64,000 bases of DNA from Rhizobium acidisoli. Lineage in GTDB: Bacteria > Pseudomonadota > Alphaproteobacteria > Rhizobiales > Rhizobiaceae. Positions 34,221 through 42,568 of this stretch are shown piece by piece. Position 1 is the first letter of the stretch. Every line of letters starts with the position of its first letter. Position numbers and translations under genes: made by a program. The notes under the pieces were generated by a model. That model saw only the letters and a list, made by a program, of their open reading frames with translations. It searched no databases and had not been told where the DNA came from. Location: positions 372,001 through 436,000 of the forward strand of contig NZ_CP035000.1 in NCBI RefSeq assembly GCF_002531755.2, in the 5' to 3' direction.

Positions 34221-35242
34221 CATTCGTCTCCAATGGAATTTCGATCGAGCGCTGGACGAAATCGTCGCGAGTGGCGCTCGGCTCCATGGCCGCGGTTCTC
34301 ATCCTGCTGATCTTCGCTCCCGCCGTGCTCGGTGCCGGCGCGATCGACAGGATGACCGCCCTGTTCATCTATGTGATCCTGGCCGCCATGTGGAATGCGC
34401 TCGCCGGCTTCGGCGGGCTCGTCTCGGTCGGCCAGCAGGTGTTCTTCGGCCTCGGCGCCTATTTCACCATTCGCCTCGCCGATGCCGGGCTCGATCCCTT
34501 CGTCTCGATCTTCGCCGCCGCGATCGTGACCGGCGCATTGTCGATCCCGCTTTCGCTGTTCATGCTGCGCCTGAAGGGCGGCGAGTTCGCGATCGGCATG
34601 TGGGTCGTAGCCGAACTCGCCCATCTGCTCGTCAACCTCGACCGGCTCATCCAGGGGGAAACGGGGACGTCGCTGATCTCACTCAACGTCTATGACAGCG
34701 GCACGCGGCGGGCCACGATCTACTGGCTTGCGCTGGCGTCCATGGCGGCCCTGCTCGGCGCGCTCTTCATGCTGATGCGCAGCCGCGCGGGCGCGGCGAT
34801 GCAGGCGATCCGCGACAATGAAGAGGCGGCGACCTCGGTCGGCGTGCGGGTGATCGCCACAAAGAGGCTGCTCTTCGTGCTCGCCGCCTTCGGTATCGCC
34901 ATCGCCGGCGGCCTGTGGCTGGCGACCGCCACGACTTTCCAGCCGAAGACCTATTTCAGCGTCCAGTGGACGGCCTACATGATCTTCATGGTGCTCGTCG
35001 GCGGGATCGGCAAGTTCGAGGGCGCGATTCTCGGCGCCATCCTGTTCTTCGTCATCGAAACCTTCTTCGGGGCAGCCGGCGTCTGGTACCTGATCGGCCT
35101 CGGCGCCACCGCCCTGATCTTCTCGCTCTATCTGCCGCGTGGCCTCTGGGGCGAAATCGAGCGCCGCTTCGACTTCCAGCTTCTGCCCGTCGGCTACCGG
35201 CTGAAACTGCCCGGCCCCACCAAGATCAAATGGAAAGAATGA
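34217..35242 (+). CDS. Branched-chain-type ABC transporter permease (LivM type)
   Basis: This 341-residue membrane protein has the LivM signature FGGLVSVGQQVFFGLGAY early and AIRDNEEAATSVGVRV in the cytoplasmic loop. It ends in VGGIGKFEGAILGAILFFV. The ATG at 34217 overlaps the LivH stop. It completes a five-gene importer, with the SDR dehydrogenase gene 39 bases downstream. Confidence 0.87.
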   Translation: MTFVSNGISIERWTKSSRVALGSMAAVLILLIFAPAVLGAGAIDRMTALFIYVILAAMWNALAGFGGLVSVGQQVFFGLGAYFTIRLADAGLDPFVSIFAAAIVTGALSIPLSLFMLRLKGGEFAIGMWVVAELAHLLVNLDRLIQGETGTSLISLNVYDSGTRRATIYWLALASMAALLGALFMLMRSRAGAAMQAIRDNEEAATSVGVRVIATKRLLFVLAAFGIAIAGGLWLATATTFQPKTYFSVQWTAYMIFMVLVGGIGKFEGAILGAILFFVIETFFGAAGVWYLIGLGATALIFSLYLPRGLWGEIERRFDFQLLPVGYRLKLPGPTKIKWKE

Positions 35243-35281
35243 GCCGGTTTGCTTTCCGGTCTCCAGCGAAAGGTGACATTC

Positions 35282-36067
35282 ATGCTTTTTGGTAAAACAA
35301 TCCTGGTGACCGGCGTGGCCTCGGGCATCGGCGCCCGGACGGCTGAGTTGGCCGGCCAGATGGGCGCTGAGGTGATCGGCGTCGATGTGCGCGAACCGGC
35401 CAATGGAAGTGCCGCCTTCATCAAGGGCGATCTGTCCACGCCATCGGGCGTCGCTGAGATCGTTGCACGGCTCCCGGCGCGCCTCGATGCGCTCGCCAAT
35501 GTCGCCGGCCTTTCCGGCAATACCGGCGTCGTCTCGACGCTCGCGGTCAATTTCTACGGCCTGCGTGCCTTGTCGGAAGCGGTGGCACCTCGCTTGCGCG
35601 AAGGCGGCGCCATCGTCAACGTCGCCTCGATCGCCGGTTACGGCTGGCGCGCCAATCTCGAGCGGGCGAAGTCGCTGACATCGATCGAGGGCTTTCCCGA
35701 TGTGGCGGCAATCGTTGCCGAACATGGCCTCACGGATGAGCAAGCCTATCCGCTCTCCAAGGAACTGCTGCTGCTCTGGACCATGCGCGCGGCCCACCAG
35801 CCTTTGTTCAAAGCGCGCGGCATCCGCGTCAATGCGGTGAGCCCCGGGCCGGTGGAAACGCCGATCCTCAAACAGTTTCGCACCGTGCTCGGCGACGCCA
35901 GGGTCGATAGCGACATCACCCGGGTCGGCCGCGCCGGCACATCAGCCGATATCGCACCCGCCGTGCTTTTCCTCTGCTCGGATGGCGGGCGCTGGATCAA
36001 CGGCGCCAATCTTGCCGCCGACGGCGGCCTCGAAGCATCGATCAACGCCGACGTCCTCGGCTTCTAG
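35282..36067 (+). CDS. calA: Coniferyl-alcohol dehydrogenase-like SDR (CalA type)
   Basis: This 261-residue short-chain dehydrogenase has TGVASGIG for NAD(P). The catalytic Tyr and Lys lie in QAYPLSKELLLLW. The proline-rich SPGPVETPIL and the ending RWINGANLAADGG also match. The long insertion between the Ser region (NVASIAGYGWRANLE) and the Tyr is characteristic of CalA-like coniferyl-alcohol and 3-alpha-hydroxysteroid dehydrogenases. An AAAGGTGA site precedes the ATG at 35282. It would oxidise coniferyl alcohol to the aldehyde, ahead of the aldehyde dehydrogenases here and at 14726. Confidence 0.75.
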   Translation: MLFGKTILVTGVASGIGARTAELAGQMGAEVIGVDVREPANGSAAFIKGDLSTPSGVAEIVARLPARLDALANVAGLSGNTGVVSTLAVNFYGLRALSEAVAPRLREGGAIVNVASIAGYGWRANLERAKSLTSIEGFPDVAAIVAEHGLTDEQAYPLSKELLLLWTMRAAHQPLFKARGIRVNAVSPGPVETPILKQFRTVLGDARVDSDITRVGRAGTSADIAPAVLFLCSDGGRWINGANLAADGGLEASINADVLGF

Positions 36068-36089
36068 TCATTATCAAAGGAGACCCACG

Positions 36090-37535
36090 ATGAATATTTC
36101 CCTCCTGATCAACGGCGCGGACCGCCCGGCCTCCGACGGCCGAACCTATGACCGCATCGATCCCTTCACCGAAAAGCTCGCCAGCCGCGCCGCCGCCGCG
36201 AGCCTGGAGGATGCCGCAGCCGCCGTCGACGCCGCTTCAGCCGCCTTCGGCGCTTGGTCGAAGACCGGCCCCGGCCAGCGCCGCGCGATCCTGATGAAGG
36301 CCGCAGACATCATGGATTCCAAGGTGGACGAGTTTACCCGGCTGATGATCGAGGAAACCGGCGCCACCGCGCCCTGGGCCGGCTTCAATGTCATGTTCGC
36401 CGCCAACATCCTGCGCGAAGCCGGCGCCATGACGACGCAGATCTCAGGCGAAATCATCCCTTCCAACAAACCCGGCACGCTCGCCATGGGCGTTCGCCAG
36501 GCGGCAGGCGTCTGTCTGGCAATTGCCCCCTGGAACGCGCCCGTCATCCTCGCCACCCGCGCCATCGCCATGCCGATTGCCTGCGGCAACACCGCCATCC
36601 TCAAAGCCTCCGAGCAATGTCCTGGCACGCACCGGCTGATCGCAACGGTGCTGACCGAAGCCGGCCTGCCGGCCGGCGTCCTCAACGTCATCACCAATGC
36701 GCCGGAAGATGCACCTCAGATCGTCGCTGCGCTGATCGCCCATCCCGCCGTCAAACGCGTCAACTTCACCGGATCGACCAAAGTCGGCAAGATCATCGCC
36801 GAGATTTGCGGCAAGCACCTCAAGCCTGCCCTTCTCGAGCTCGGCGGCAAGGCCCCGCTGGTTATTCTCGACGACGCCGATATCGACGGCGCGGTCAATG
36901 CCGCCACTTTCGGCGCCTTCATGCATCAGGGACAGATCTGCATGTCGACGGAGCGGATCATCGTCGATAGCTCGATCGCCGATGCGTTCGTCGCCAAACT
37001 CGCCGCCCGCGCCAGCCAGCTCCCGGCCGGCGACCCGCGCGGCCATGTCGTGCTCGGCTCGCTGATCAGCCTCGATGCCGCCAAGAAAATGGAAGAGCTG
37101 ATCGCCGATGCGACGGCCAAAGGCGCAAAACTCGTGGCCGGCGGCAAGCGCTCCGGCACCGTGGTCGAGGCGACGCTGCTCGATCACGTGACATCGGACA
37201 TGCGCGTCTATGCGGAAGAATCTTTCGGCCCGGTCAAGCCGATCATTCGCGTCTCGGGCGAGGAAGAAGCGATCCGCATCGCCAACGACACCGAATACGG
37301 CCTGTCATCCGCCGTCTTCAGCCGCAATATCCAGCGGGCAATGGCGGTTGCGGCGCGGATCGAATCCGGCATCTGCCACATCAATGGCCCGACCGTGCAC
37401 GACGAGGCGCAAATGCCCTTCGGCGGCGTCAAGGGCAGCGGCTACGGCCGCTTCGGCGGCAAGGCGGCGATCGCAGAGTTCACCGATCTGCGCTGGATCA
37501 CGGTCGAAGATTCCGCCCAGCATTATCCCTTCTGA
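36090..37535 (+). CDS. Vanillin/salicylaldehyde-type aldehyde dehydrogenase (second copy)
   Basis: This 481-residue ALDH has catalytic Glu in LELGGKAPL and Cys in HQGQICMSTERI, and the same subgroup C-terminus as the copy at 29001 (MPFGGVKGSGYGRFGG). AAAGGAGACC precedes the ATG at 36090. The two enzymes match along their whole length and flank the transporter. This suggests duplication followed by specialisation on different aromatic aldehydes. Confidence 0.85.
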   Translation: MNISLLINGADRPASDGRTYDRIDPFTEKLASRAAAASLEDAAAAVDAASAAFGAWSKTGPGQRRAILMKAADIMDSKVDEFTRLMIEETGATAPWAGFNVMFAANILREAGAMTTQISGEIIPSNKPGTLAMGVRQAAGVCLAIAPWNAPVILATRAIAMPIACGNTAILKASEQCPGTHRLIATVLTEAGLPAGVLNVITNAPEDAPQIVAALIAHPAVKRVNFTGSTKVGKIIAEICGKHLKPALLELGGKAPLVILDDADIDGAVNAATFGAFMHQGQICMSTERIIVDSSIADAFVAKLAARASQLPAGDPRGHVVLGSLISLDAAKKMEELIADATAKGAKLVAGGKRSGTVVEATLLDHVTSDMRVYAEESFGPVKPIIRVSGEEEAIRIANDTEYGLSSAVFSRNIQRAMAVAARIESGICHINGPTVHDEAQMPFGGVKGSGYGRFGGKAAIAEFTDLRWITVEDSAQHYPF

Positions 37536-37583
37536 GGGGCAGCAAGGTTTCCGCTGCGGACGGCAATCGTCCCGAAGGTTGAG

Positions 37584-37612
37584 CGCGCCACGGCCATCCC
37601 GGTTGTGGCGCG
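37584..37612 (+). terminator. Candidate terminator of the aromatic transport operon
   Basis: CGCGCCAC (37584-37591) and GTGGCGCG (37605-37612) pair around a 13-base centre that can pair further (GCC/GGT). It lies 49 bases past the ALDH stop. The following bases contain only a short T-run, so efficient intrinsic termination is not certain. Confidence 0.45.
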
Positions 37613-37658
37613 ATCAGAATTTGGGCCGGTGACATTCGCCGCTGCCCGCCGCGACCCT

Positions 37659-38234
37659 TCAGACCGAGGAACCGCGCAGAGCCTCGGCAAGCTTCAGCCA
37701 GAGATCGTGGGGCGGCGAGGGAACCGACCGCGAATCTTCGTCGGAGGCCCGAATATCGGCGACAACCGCGTTTACTCTCACCGCCGCCATCATCCGCCGA
37801 AATTTTGTGGCCTTGTCCGTGAACCGCTCCGAGCCGCGCTCGCCCAGCACCGTGCGGATCGTTGCGACGGCCAGATTGAAATTTTTCTGCAACGGCCTGA
37901 ACGCCCCACGGTGTTTGTCCCGCATGCCGACGCGGAGATCCCCGTGGGCGAAGGCCGCCATCGCATCGTTGAAGTCGTAGAGATTGTCGTCGATCGACGA
38001 AATCAGTTCATTGAGTAGCGCCGCCGAGCGGCGAAGATCCGGATCGGTGTAGTCGGCATTCATTCGCCGCGTCAGGTTTCCATCCATGGCGGCATTGGCG
38101 AATGCTGCGATTTCAGCGCAGAATTTGGCTTTTTGATCTGCCGGATCGAGATCGCCGATATCCCGGCCCTGATAGGTCGTATTCGGTCCGGAGCCGTTCA
38201 TTGTTTCGACCACAGACGCCGAGCCTCTGCGCAT
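37659..38234 (-). CDS. HAMP-only chemoreceptor fragment
   Basis: This protein has at most 191 residues. The middle part (about 40-130) reads as two consecutive HAMP-like units (AAMDGNLTRRMNADY, then LLNELISSIDDNLYDFNDAMAAFAHGDL), as in rhizobial methyl-accepting chemotaxis proteins. No transmembrane segments precede it, and no methyl-accepting signalling domain follows. The remaining 60 residues are unlike any receptor. It is probably a truncated receptor gene with a new ending, possibly non-functional. Met at 38201 is an alternative start. Neither start has a good ribosome site. Confidence 0.5.
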   Translation of the reverse strand: MRRGSASVVETMNGSGPNTTYQGRDIGDLDPADQKAKFCAEIAAFANAAMDGNLTRRMNADYTDPDLRRSAALLNELISSIDDNLYDFNDAMAAFAHGDLRVGMRDKHRGAFRPLQKNFNLAVATIRTVLGERGSERFTDKATKFRRMMAAVRVNAVVADIRASDEDSRSVPSPPHDLWLKLAEALRGSSV

Positions 38235-38530
38235 GCATCGCCGCCGGACTTGCGGTGGATCATAAAAGCATAGATGCCTTGCACCATATCGTATTTCCTG
38301 CTGACCAATTGCATCGCTGCTATGTGTGAGCGAAACCGGCCCCCTGCCAAAACAGGACCATCCAAGGCAGCAACGCTTTAAAAAAGTCCTTCCTTGCCTC
38401 TAAAGTCGGATATTTGCCGCGCAGAACGGACAGCGTCAGCGTGTTTTGACCATGATCCAGCAGCCTGTAGGCTCCGATCGCCGCAGCCGGTTCGATGCGC
38501 AGCCTCGACCACCATTCCGATCAACTCCTC

Positions 38531-39367
38531 CTATTCGACCCGCTTCAAGTCTTTCAGAACGCCATATCCCGATCCGTCGTATTGCAGCCGGTGTTTGTCG
38601 ATCGTCGTCTTGTCTTCGCTGTTGCAACTATTATCCGTTCCGACCGTATTGACGGATGTCGTCGTCTTCTCGGTGACGACGATGTCGGCAACCGCAGCTT
38701 TCGCTGACGGAACCATCGAAAGCGTGCGCGTCGTTTCACTAAACTCACCGGCACACACGGTATCCCATTCTCCATGACTCTCGCCGACGACAATGTTGTC
38801 GAGAACCGGCTTCAGCCCATCACCTTCGATCGAAAAGAGCCATAAGGTGGTTTCACCAAATGGATTGGCGCGCGAGCTGCCTTCCAGCGAAACACGCAGA
38901 CCGAAAGCTGTTCTCCCCGGAGCGAATCGATAGCGTGCGGTATCGAAGGCGACGCTTCGTACACGAACGGCGTCGTCGGACATAAGGCCGTCAAGACGCA
39001 GCCGCTTTATCTGCAGGTTGGTGCTGTCGACGACCAGCAGTTCGATGTCCCCTTCGTTTTCCGAATCCGACTGCTCTATCATCAACGGGACCGCAATCAG
39101 CATCAGCTGGGGCTGAGCCGGCCAAACCCGGCAGATCACCGCATGCGGAACGCCATCAACATTGTCGTCCTTGGGTAGCGTGATGGTTGCCCCCTCGAAC
39201 AGAAGAGTACCATCGTCGGCATCTGTCGCGCTCGGATAGGCTCGCCGAATGATGTCTGCCGCACGGCCGGCGCATTCATTCTGCCCCGCCAATGCCGCCG
39301 GACCGCCGAGCCCGATCAGAACGATCGGTGCGAAGAACAGGGTCCGGACGTTCGAAAACCGCTTCAT
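38531..39367 (-). CDS. Exported hypothetical protein
   Basis: This 278-residue protein has a signal peptide (KRFSNVRTLFFAPIVLIGL, cleavage near AALAG). Four cysteines in the mature part could pair. AGAGGATGAAT precedes the ATG at 39367. The sequence is beta-strand rich with many Asp/Thr/Val. The family was not recognised. It is one of a short group of minus-strand genes downstream of the T6SS island, but a functional link is not shown. Confidence 0.55.
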   Translation of the reverse strand: MKRFSNVRTLFFAPIVLIGLGGPAALAGQNECAGRAADIIRRAYPSATDADDGTLLFEGATITLPKDDNVDGVPHAVICRVWPAQPQLMLIAVPLMIEQSDSENEGDIELLVVDSTNLQIKRLRLDGLMSDDAVRVRSVAFDTARYRFAPGRTAFGLRVSLEGSSRANPFGETTLWLFSIEGDGLKPVLDNIVVGESHGEWDTVCAGEFSETTRTLSMVPSAKAAVADIVVTEKTTTSVNTVGTDNSCNSEDKTTIDKHRLQYDGSGYGVLKDLKRVE

Positions 39368-39431
39368 ATTCATCCTCTGCAAAACCAGCCATGCAACGCG
39401 TTGACCTGCGCCACCAGTAAGCCGCATTAAA

Positions 39432-39857
39432 TTACCGGACGTTACCAGTAAGAATCGTCCGAGATATAATTTGCTGCTGTCCTCCGACTTCGACTGCGAA
39501 TGAATAATAGATTTCGTCAGGCATGCGCGAGACGGCTTCGGATATTTTCAGTTTTTGATAATGGTCAGCCGTATTTCCCCCGGTAGCCCTATCTCGAAAA
39601 TAGATCTCATCGTGCGAAGGCTCCCCGAGGCTTCGGCGAAGCTGCGGCGTGAGGGCTTTACCGCTATCGTCATAAATCGCCTTGTATGAATCCGTGCTGG
39701 TTGCCGCCAACAATATGGTCCAGATGTCCTCGGGCGCGGACCTGGCTTCCAGAAACAACTCGACTGCATTTTGAGGCATGTCCACACCAGCCGCGCGATA
39801 AATCTCGTCCAGATCATGGGGCGGAGGATCGGTTCGGCTTCGACTCGTCAAATCCAT
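39432..39857 (-). CDS. Hypothetical protein, possibly the 3' part of a frameshifted gene
   Basis: This frame gives 141 residues from the first ATG. The family was not recognised. Without any start codon, the same frame continues upstream with coding-like sequence (LAAFGYSSLGTVNLWHRTGR, then FTFSLDVALL) to about 39985. A separate frame begins with an ATG at 40015 (MSAAEFLETRGKPHEARR) and would join it with one base shift. The real gene may therefore be about 195 codons (40015 to 39432) and broken or mis-sequenced near 39965-39985. It lies downstream of the T6SS immunity gene and upstream of an exported protein. Confidence 0.45.
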   Translation of the reverse strand: MDLTSRSRTDPPPHDLDEIYRAAGVDMPQNAVELFLEARSAPEDIWTILLAATSTDSYKAIYDDSGKALTPQLRRSLGEPSHDEIYFRDRATGGNTADHYQKLKISEAVSRMPDEIYYSFAVEVGGQQQIISRTILTGNVR

Positions 39858-40127
39858 CAGCAGTGCGACATCGAGCGAAAATGTGAAGTGCCGTCCTGTC
39901 CTATGCCAGAGATTGACGGTTCCCAGGCTCGAATATCCGAAGGCGGCAAGGTCATCGGCACCCTTCTTGCCTCGTGGGGTTTGCCTCGCGTCTCAAGAAA
40001 CTCTGCTGCGCTCATTCGTATTTCAAACCGCGATTAGAAAATGAACCAATATTCTCCAGCCGCGACCTCCGCGCTTCCTCGAAGACGTACCTTAATCAAT
40101 GGAGTTGCACCTAATGCAAAGCGCACA

Positions 40128-40865
40128 TCAATTATCGATCAGGCGGTCATGTCCGATCGTACGAACAGCTTCGAGATGCCCAAAGGCACCCCGACCACCC
40201 TCCTTTGGATCGACGTAGCGTTCAAATGTAAAGGATCCCATCTGTGTTAGAACGCCCAGATATTCGATAAATCCGCCGATTGAGAAATCCTTTGCGGCAC
40301 CGTCACCGCCGAGGCGGAAATGCGGGACCATAGTATAAACCTGATTGGCACTGATCGGCCCGAGCCGACGACGCACGGTCTCGAAAACAGGCTTGCCGCT
40401 CCTAGAATCCACCCAGCCGTGAACATCGAAAACATTGGCGTCCACGGCGGCGGCTACCGCCATATCGTCATCGAAGGGAGGAATGCCCTCGATGACTTTG
40501 GTAGTAATGTCCGTGGTGGTGACCGTGCCGGAATTCACATTGAGTGTGATCACCTTAAATTTGGGATGCCAGATGCTGACTTCACCGAATGCATCACGCA
40601 TGAAGGGCACCATTCTTGCGGCGTCGAATTCCGGATCGCCAGCAAACAACGCATGCAGAACAGGCATTATTGGCTCAGGATCGCAGATCCAGTAGAGACC
40701 ATCGCGCCACTGCCCGCGACCATGTTCAATCCAGAAATCAACCATGGCGTCAGGGAGCCTCCCACGATAGCCCTCAGCCTGCGAAGCAGAAACCGTTGTA
40801 CTATCTTTGAGCGGCCCGAATTCATCCAGGACTTCCTGCAGGGGACGCCGAGGTGTAACAGACAT
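40128..40865 (-). CDS. T6SS immunity protein, GAD-like plus DUF1851 (Tdi type)
   Basis: This 245-residue protein has an N-terminal GAD-like domain (VLDEFGPLKD, LPDAMVDFWIEHGRGQWRDG, about 10-100). The C-terminal DUF1851 region includes IGGFIEYLGVLTQMGSFTF. This pairing is the Tdi1-type immunity architecture known from Agrobacterium. The gene starts eight bases after the Ntox15 effector, as expected for a toxin-immunity pair. It should bind and neutralise the DNase in the producing cell and its kin. Confidence 0.8.
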   Translation of the reverse strand: MSVTPRRPLQEVLDEFGPLKDSTTVSASQAEGYRGRLPDAMVDFWIEHGRGQWRDGLYWICDPEPIMPVLHALFAGDPEFDAARMVPFMRDAFGEVSIWHPKFKVITLNVNSGTVTTTDITTKVIEGIPPFDDDMAVAAAVDANVFDVHGWVDSRSGKPVFETVRRRLGPISANQVYTMVPHFRLGGDGAAKDFSIGGFIEYLGVLTQMGSFTFERYVDPKEGGRGAFGHLEAVRTIGHDRLIDN

Positions 40866-40873
40866 ATTGGCTC

Positions 40874-42568
40874 CTATTTGACAACGAGGTTAACACGCAT
40901 CATCGGGCAACCGTTGCGTGCGAGTTCTTGCGCATGCCGGTCGAGCGCGCCGCTGCGGCTGTCGGCTCGCCATTGAGGTCCTATGGAGCTGTTTTCTACA
41001 GTACCACCCATGCCAGATATCTCATTTTCATACCCGCCTGCAATCAGGTCCAACTCGTGGGTTGCTGCCAGAGAGGAGAGGTGATCCTGCCACGCTTTAC
41101 GTCCATACTGAGCAACATAGGCCAGTTGATTATCTCGGATGTAAGCGTTCCGCACATTGTTTTGATAAGGGAGGGATGCGGCTCGGCGAGACGCTAGGGT
41201 TTGTTGACGTCCAGGCACGCCCGGTAGGATCGGCGCGCGCCTCTGCATATACTCGGATACAGGCATCCTATTGAGACGCCCCTCCTGTTCCTCAATCTGC
41301 CGTTCGAATTCATCCCGCTTTCCGTGGCTCTCGAAGGAAATCGTCTTGATTGGGCAGCGCCGGTTATAATCTTCATCAATACGAACGCTACTATCCGGCA
41401 AGATGGGAACCGGCGTTGGCTCCTCCGGCTTTGGTTTCTGCTCCTCTTCTTCCTTTTTCCGAGCCTCGGTTATCTCCTTGAGCTTCTGCTCGATCTGGTC
41501 TTCCGACAACCCCTGGAAGGGAGAGAGGACGCTTTGAACTTCGGCATCCGACATTGTGCGGACGTCCATCGGCTTTCCGGCCAATGTCGACAAAATATCA
41601 TTGGCGAGCGGAACGCGTTCGTTGTCATTGATAATGAGGCCGTATTTCCCTTCCCAGGTCGAAGATTTGAACATATCCAAAGGATTGCTGACATGTTCGC
41701 GACCGCCAAGGAGGCGATTTTGAGTCATGACGTAATCGCCGGGGCCAGAAAGGATCGCTTGGAAAGCGCGCGCTTCCGCAGCTTTCTCAGCCTGCGTTTT
41801 GCCGAGATCGTCTAGGACCAGCGACCCGACGCGCCCCCAGATTCCAAATCTTTTGAGTACCGCCGAACCAATTTTAGGCCAACTGGCGGTCGGCGTCTGC
41901 GTCGTGGACGGAGCGGTTGTGGTCGCGCCCCTCGTCGTTCCACCTACCAGTCCGCCGCCTGGATTCGTCATTGTGCCGACATTCGCTTGCGCATATTGCG
42001 CACCCATGATCAGCGGCTCGGGCGAGGCATCGCTTATCACACGGCCTTCGTCTGAACTGGCACCATTCGAGCGCAGCGATCCCCGAACCGGATCATCGTC
42101 TTCCGGCGGAGCGTATGTCTGTGTCCCGCGCACGAAGATCGCTTCACCCTGCGTATTCCGATTGTTCATCCAAAAGCGGTCGAGATGACGGATAACGTGG
42201 GAACCTTCGGCGCGTACCTGCTCGGCATGATCAATCGGCTCGCAAATATTTTCAACGGTACCGGATTTGAAACCCTTTTTCGTTCCCGGAGCATCACCGT
42301 GGACATGCGTCGTGCACGAGCGCATGACCATCGCCTTTTTGCCGGTGAAGCGGACGGATGGCGTATAATCTTTGTCGTGCCCGCAATAGTCGACGATCGG
42401 GTACGGGATGGGGACGGCGGACGAGCCGACCGGCGTCAGGCAGACATCCGGCGACAGCGAAACGACCCGCGCCTCGTCCAAGTCGCGCAATCCCTCTCGG
42501 GGTAGTTTCGTCGTCCAGGGGCTTGGGTAATCGGGCTCGCCGACATAGTTGTCGCGCGGGATGCTCAT
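40874..42568 (-). CDS. T6SS DNase effector: DUF4150 (PAAR-like) N-terminus, Ntox15 C-terminus (Tde type)
   Basis: The protein has 564 residues. Residues 35-160 form a DUF4150/PAAR-like domain (DVCLTPVGSSAVPIPYPIVDY) that would cap a VgrG spike. A Pro/Thr-rich linker and a charged, Lys/Glu-rich stretch (about 365-390) follow. The C-terminus carries the Ntox15 motif HxxD as His504-Glu-Leu-Asp507, followed by GG and SSIGPQWR. Ntox15 toxins of Agrobacterium are DNases used in interbacterial competition. The ATG overlaps the DUF2169 stop by four bases, and the immunity gene is eight bases downstream. Confidence 0.82.
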   Translation of the reverse strand: MSIPRDNYVGEPDYPSPWTTKLPREGLRDLDEARVVSLSPDVCLTPVGSSAVPIPYPIVDYCGHDKDYTPSVRFTGKKAMVMRSCTTHVHGDAPGTKKGFKSGTVENICEPIDHAEQVRAEGSHVIRHLDRFWMNNRNTQGEAIFVRGTQTYAPPEDDDPVRGSLRSNGASSDEGRVISDASPEPLIMGAQYAQANVGTMTNPGGGLVGGTTRGATTTAPSTTQTPTASWPKIGSAVLKRFGIWGRVGSLVLDDLGKTQAEKAAEARAFQAILSGPGDYVMTQNRLLGGREHVSNPLDMFKSSTWEGKYGLIINDNERVPLANDILSTLAGKPMDVRTMSDAEVQSVLSPFQGLSEDQIEQKLKEITEARKKEEEEQKPKPEEPTPVPILPDSSVRIDEDYNRRCPIKTISFESHGKRDEFERQIEEQEGRLNRMPVSEYMQRRAPILPGVPGRQQTLASRRAASLPYQNNVRNAYIRDNQLAYVAQYGRKAWQDHLSSLAATHELDLIAGGYENEISGMGGTVENSSIGPQWRADSRSGALDRHAQELARNGCPMMRVNLVVK

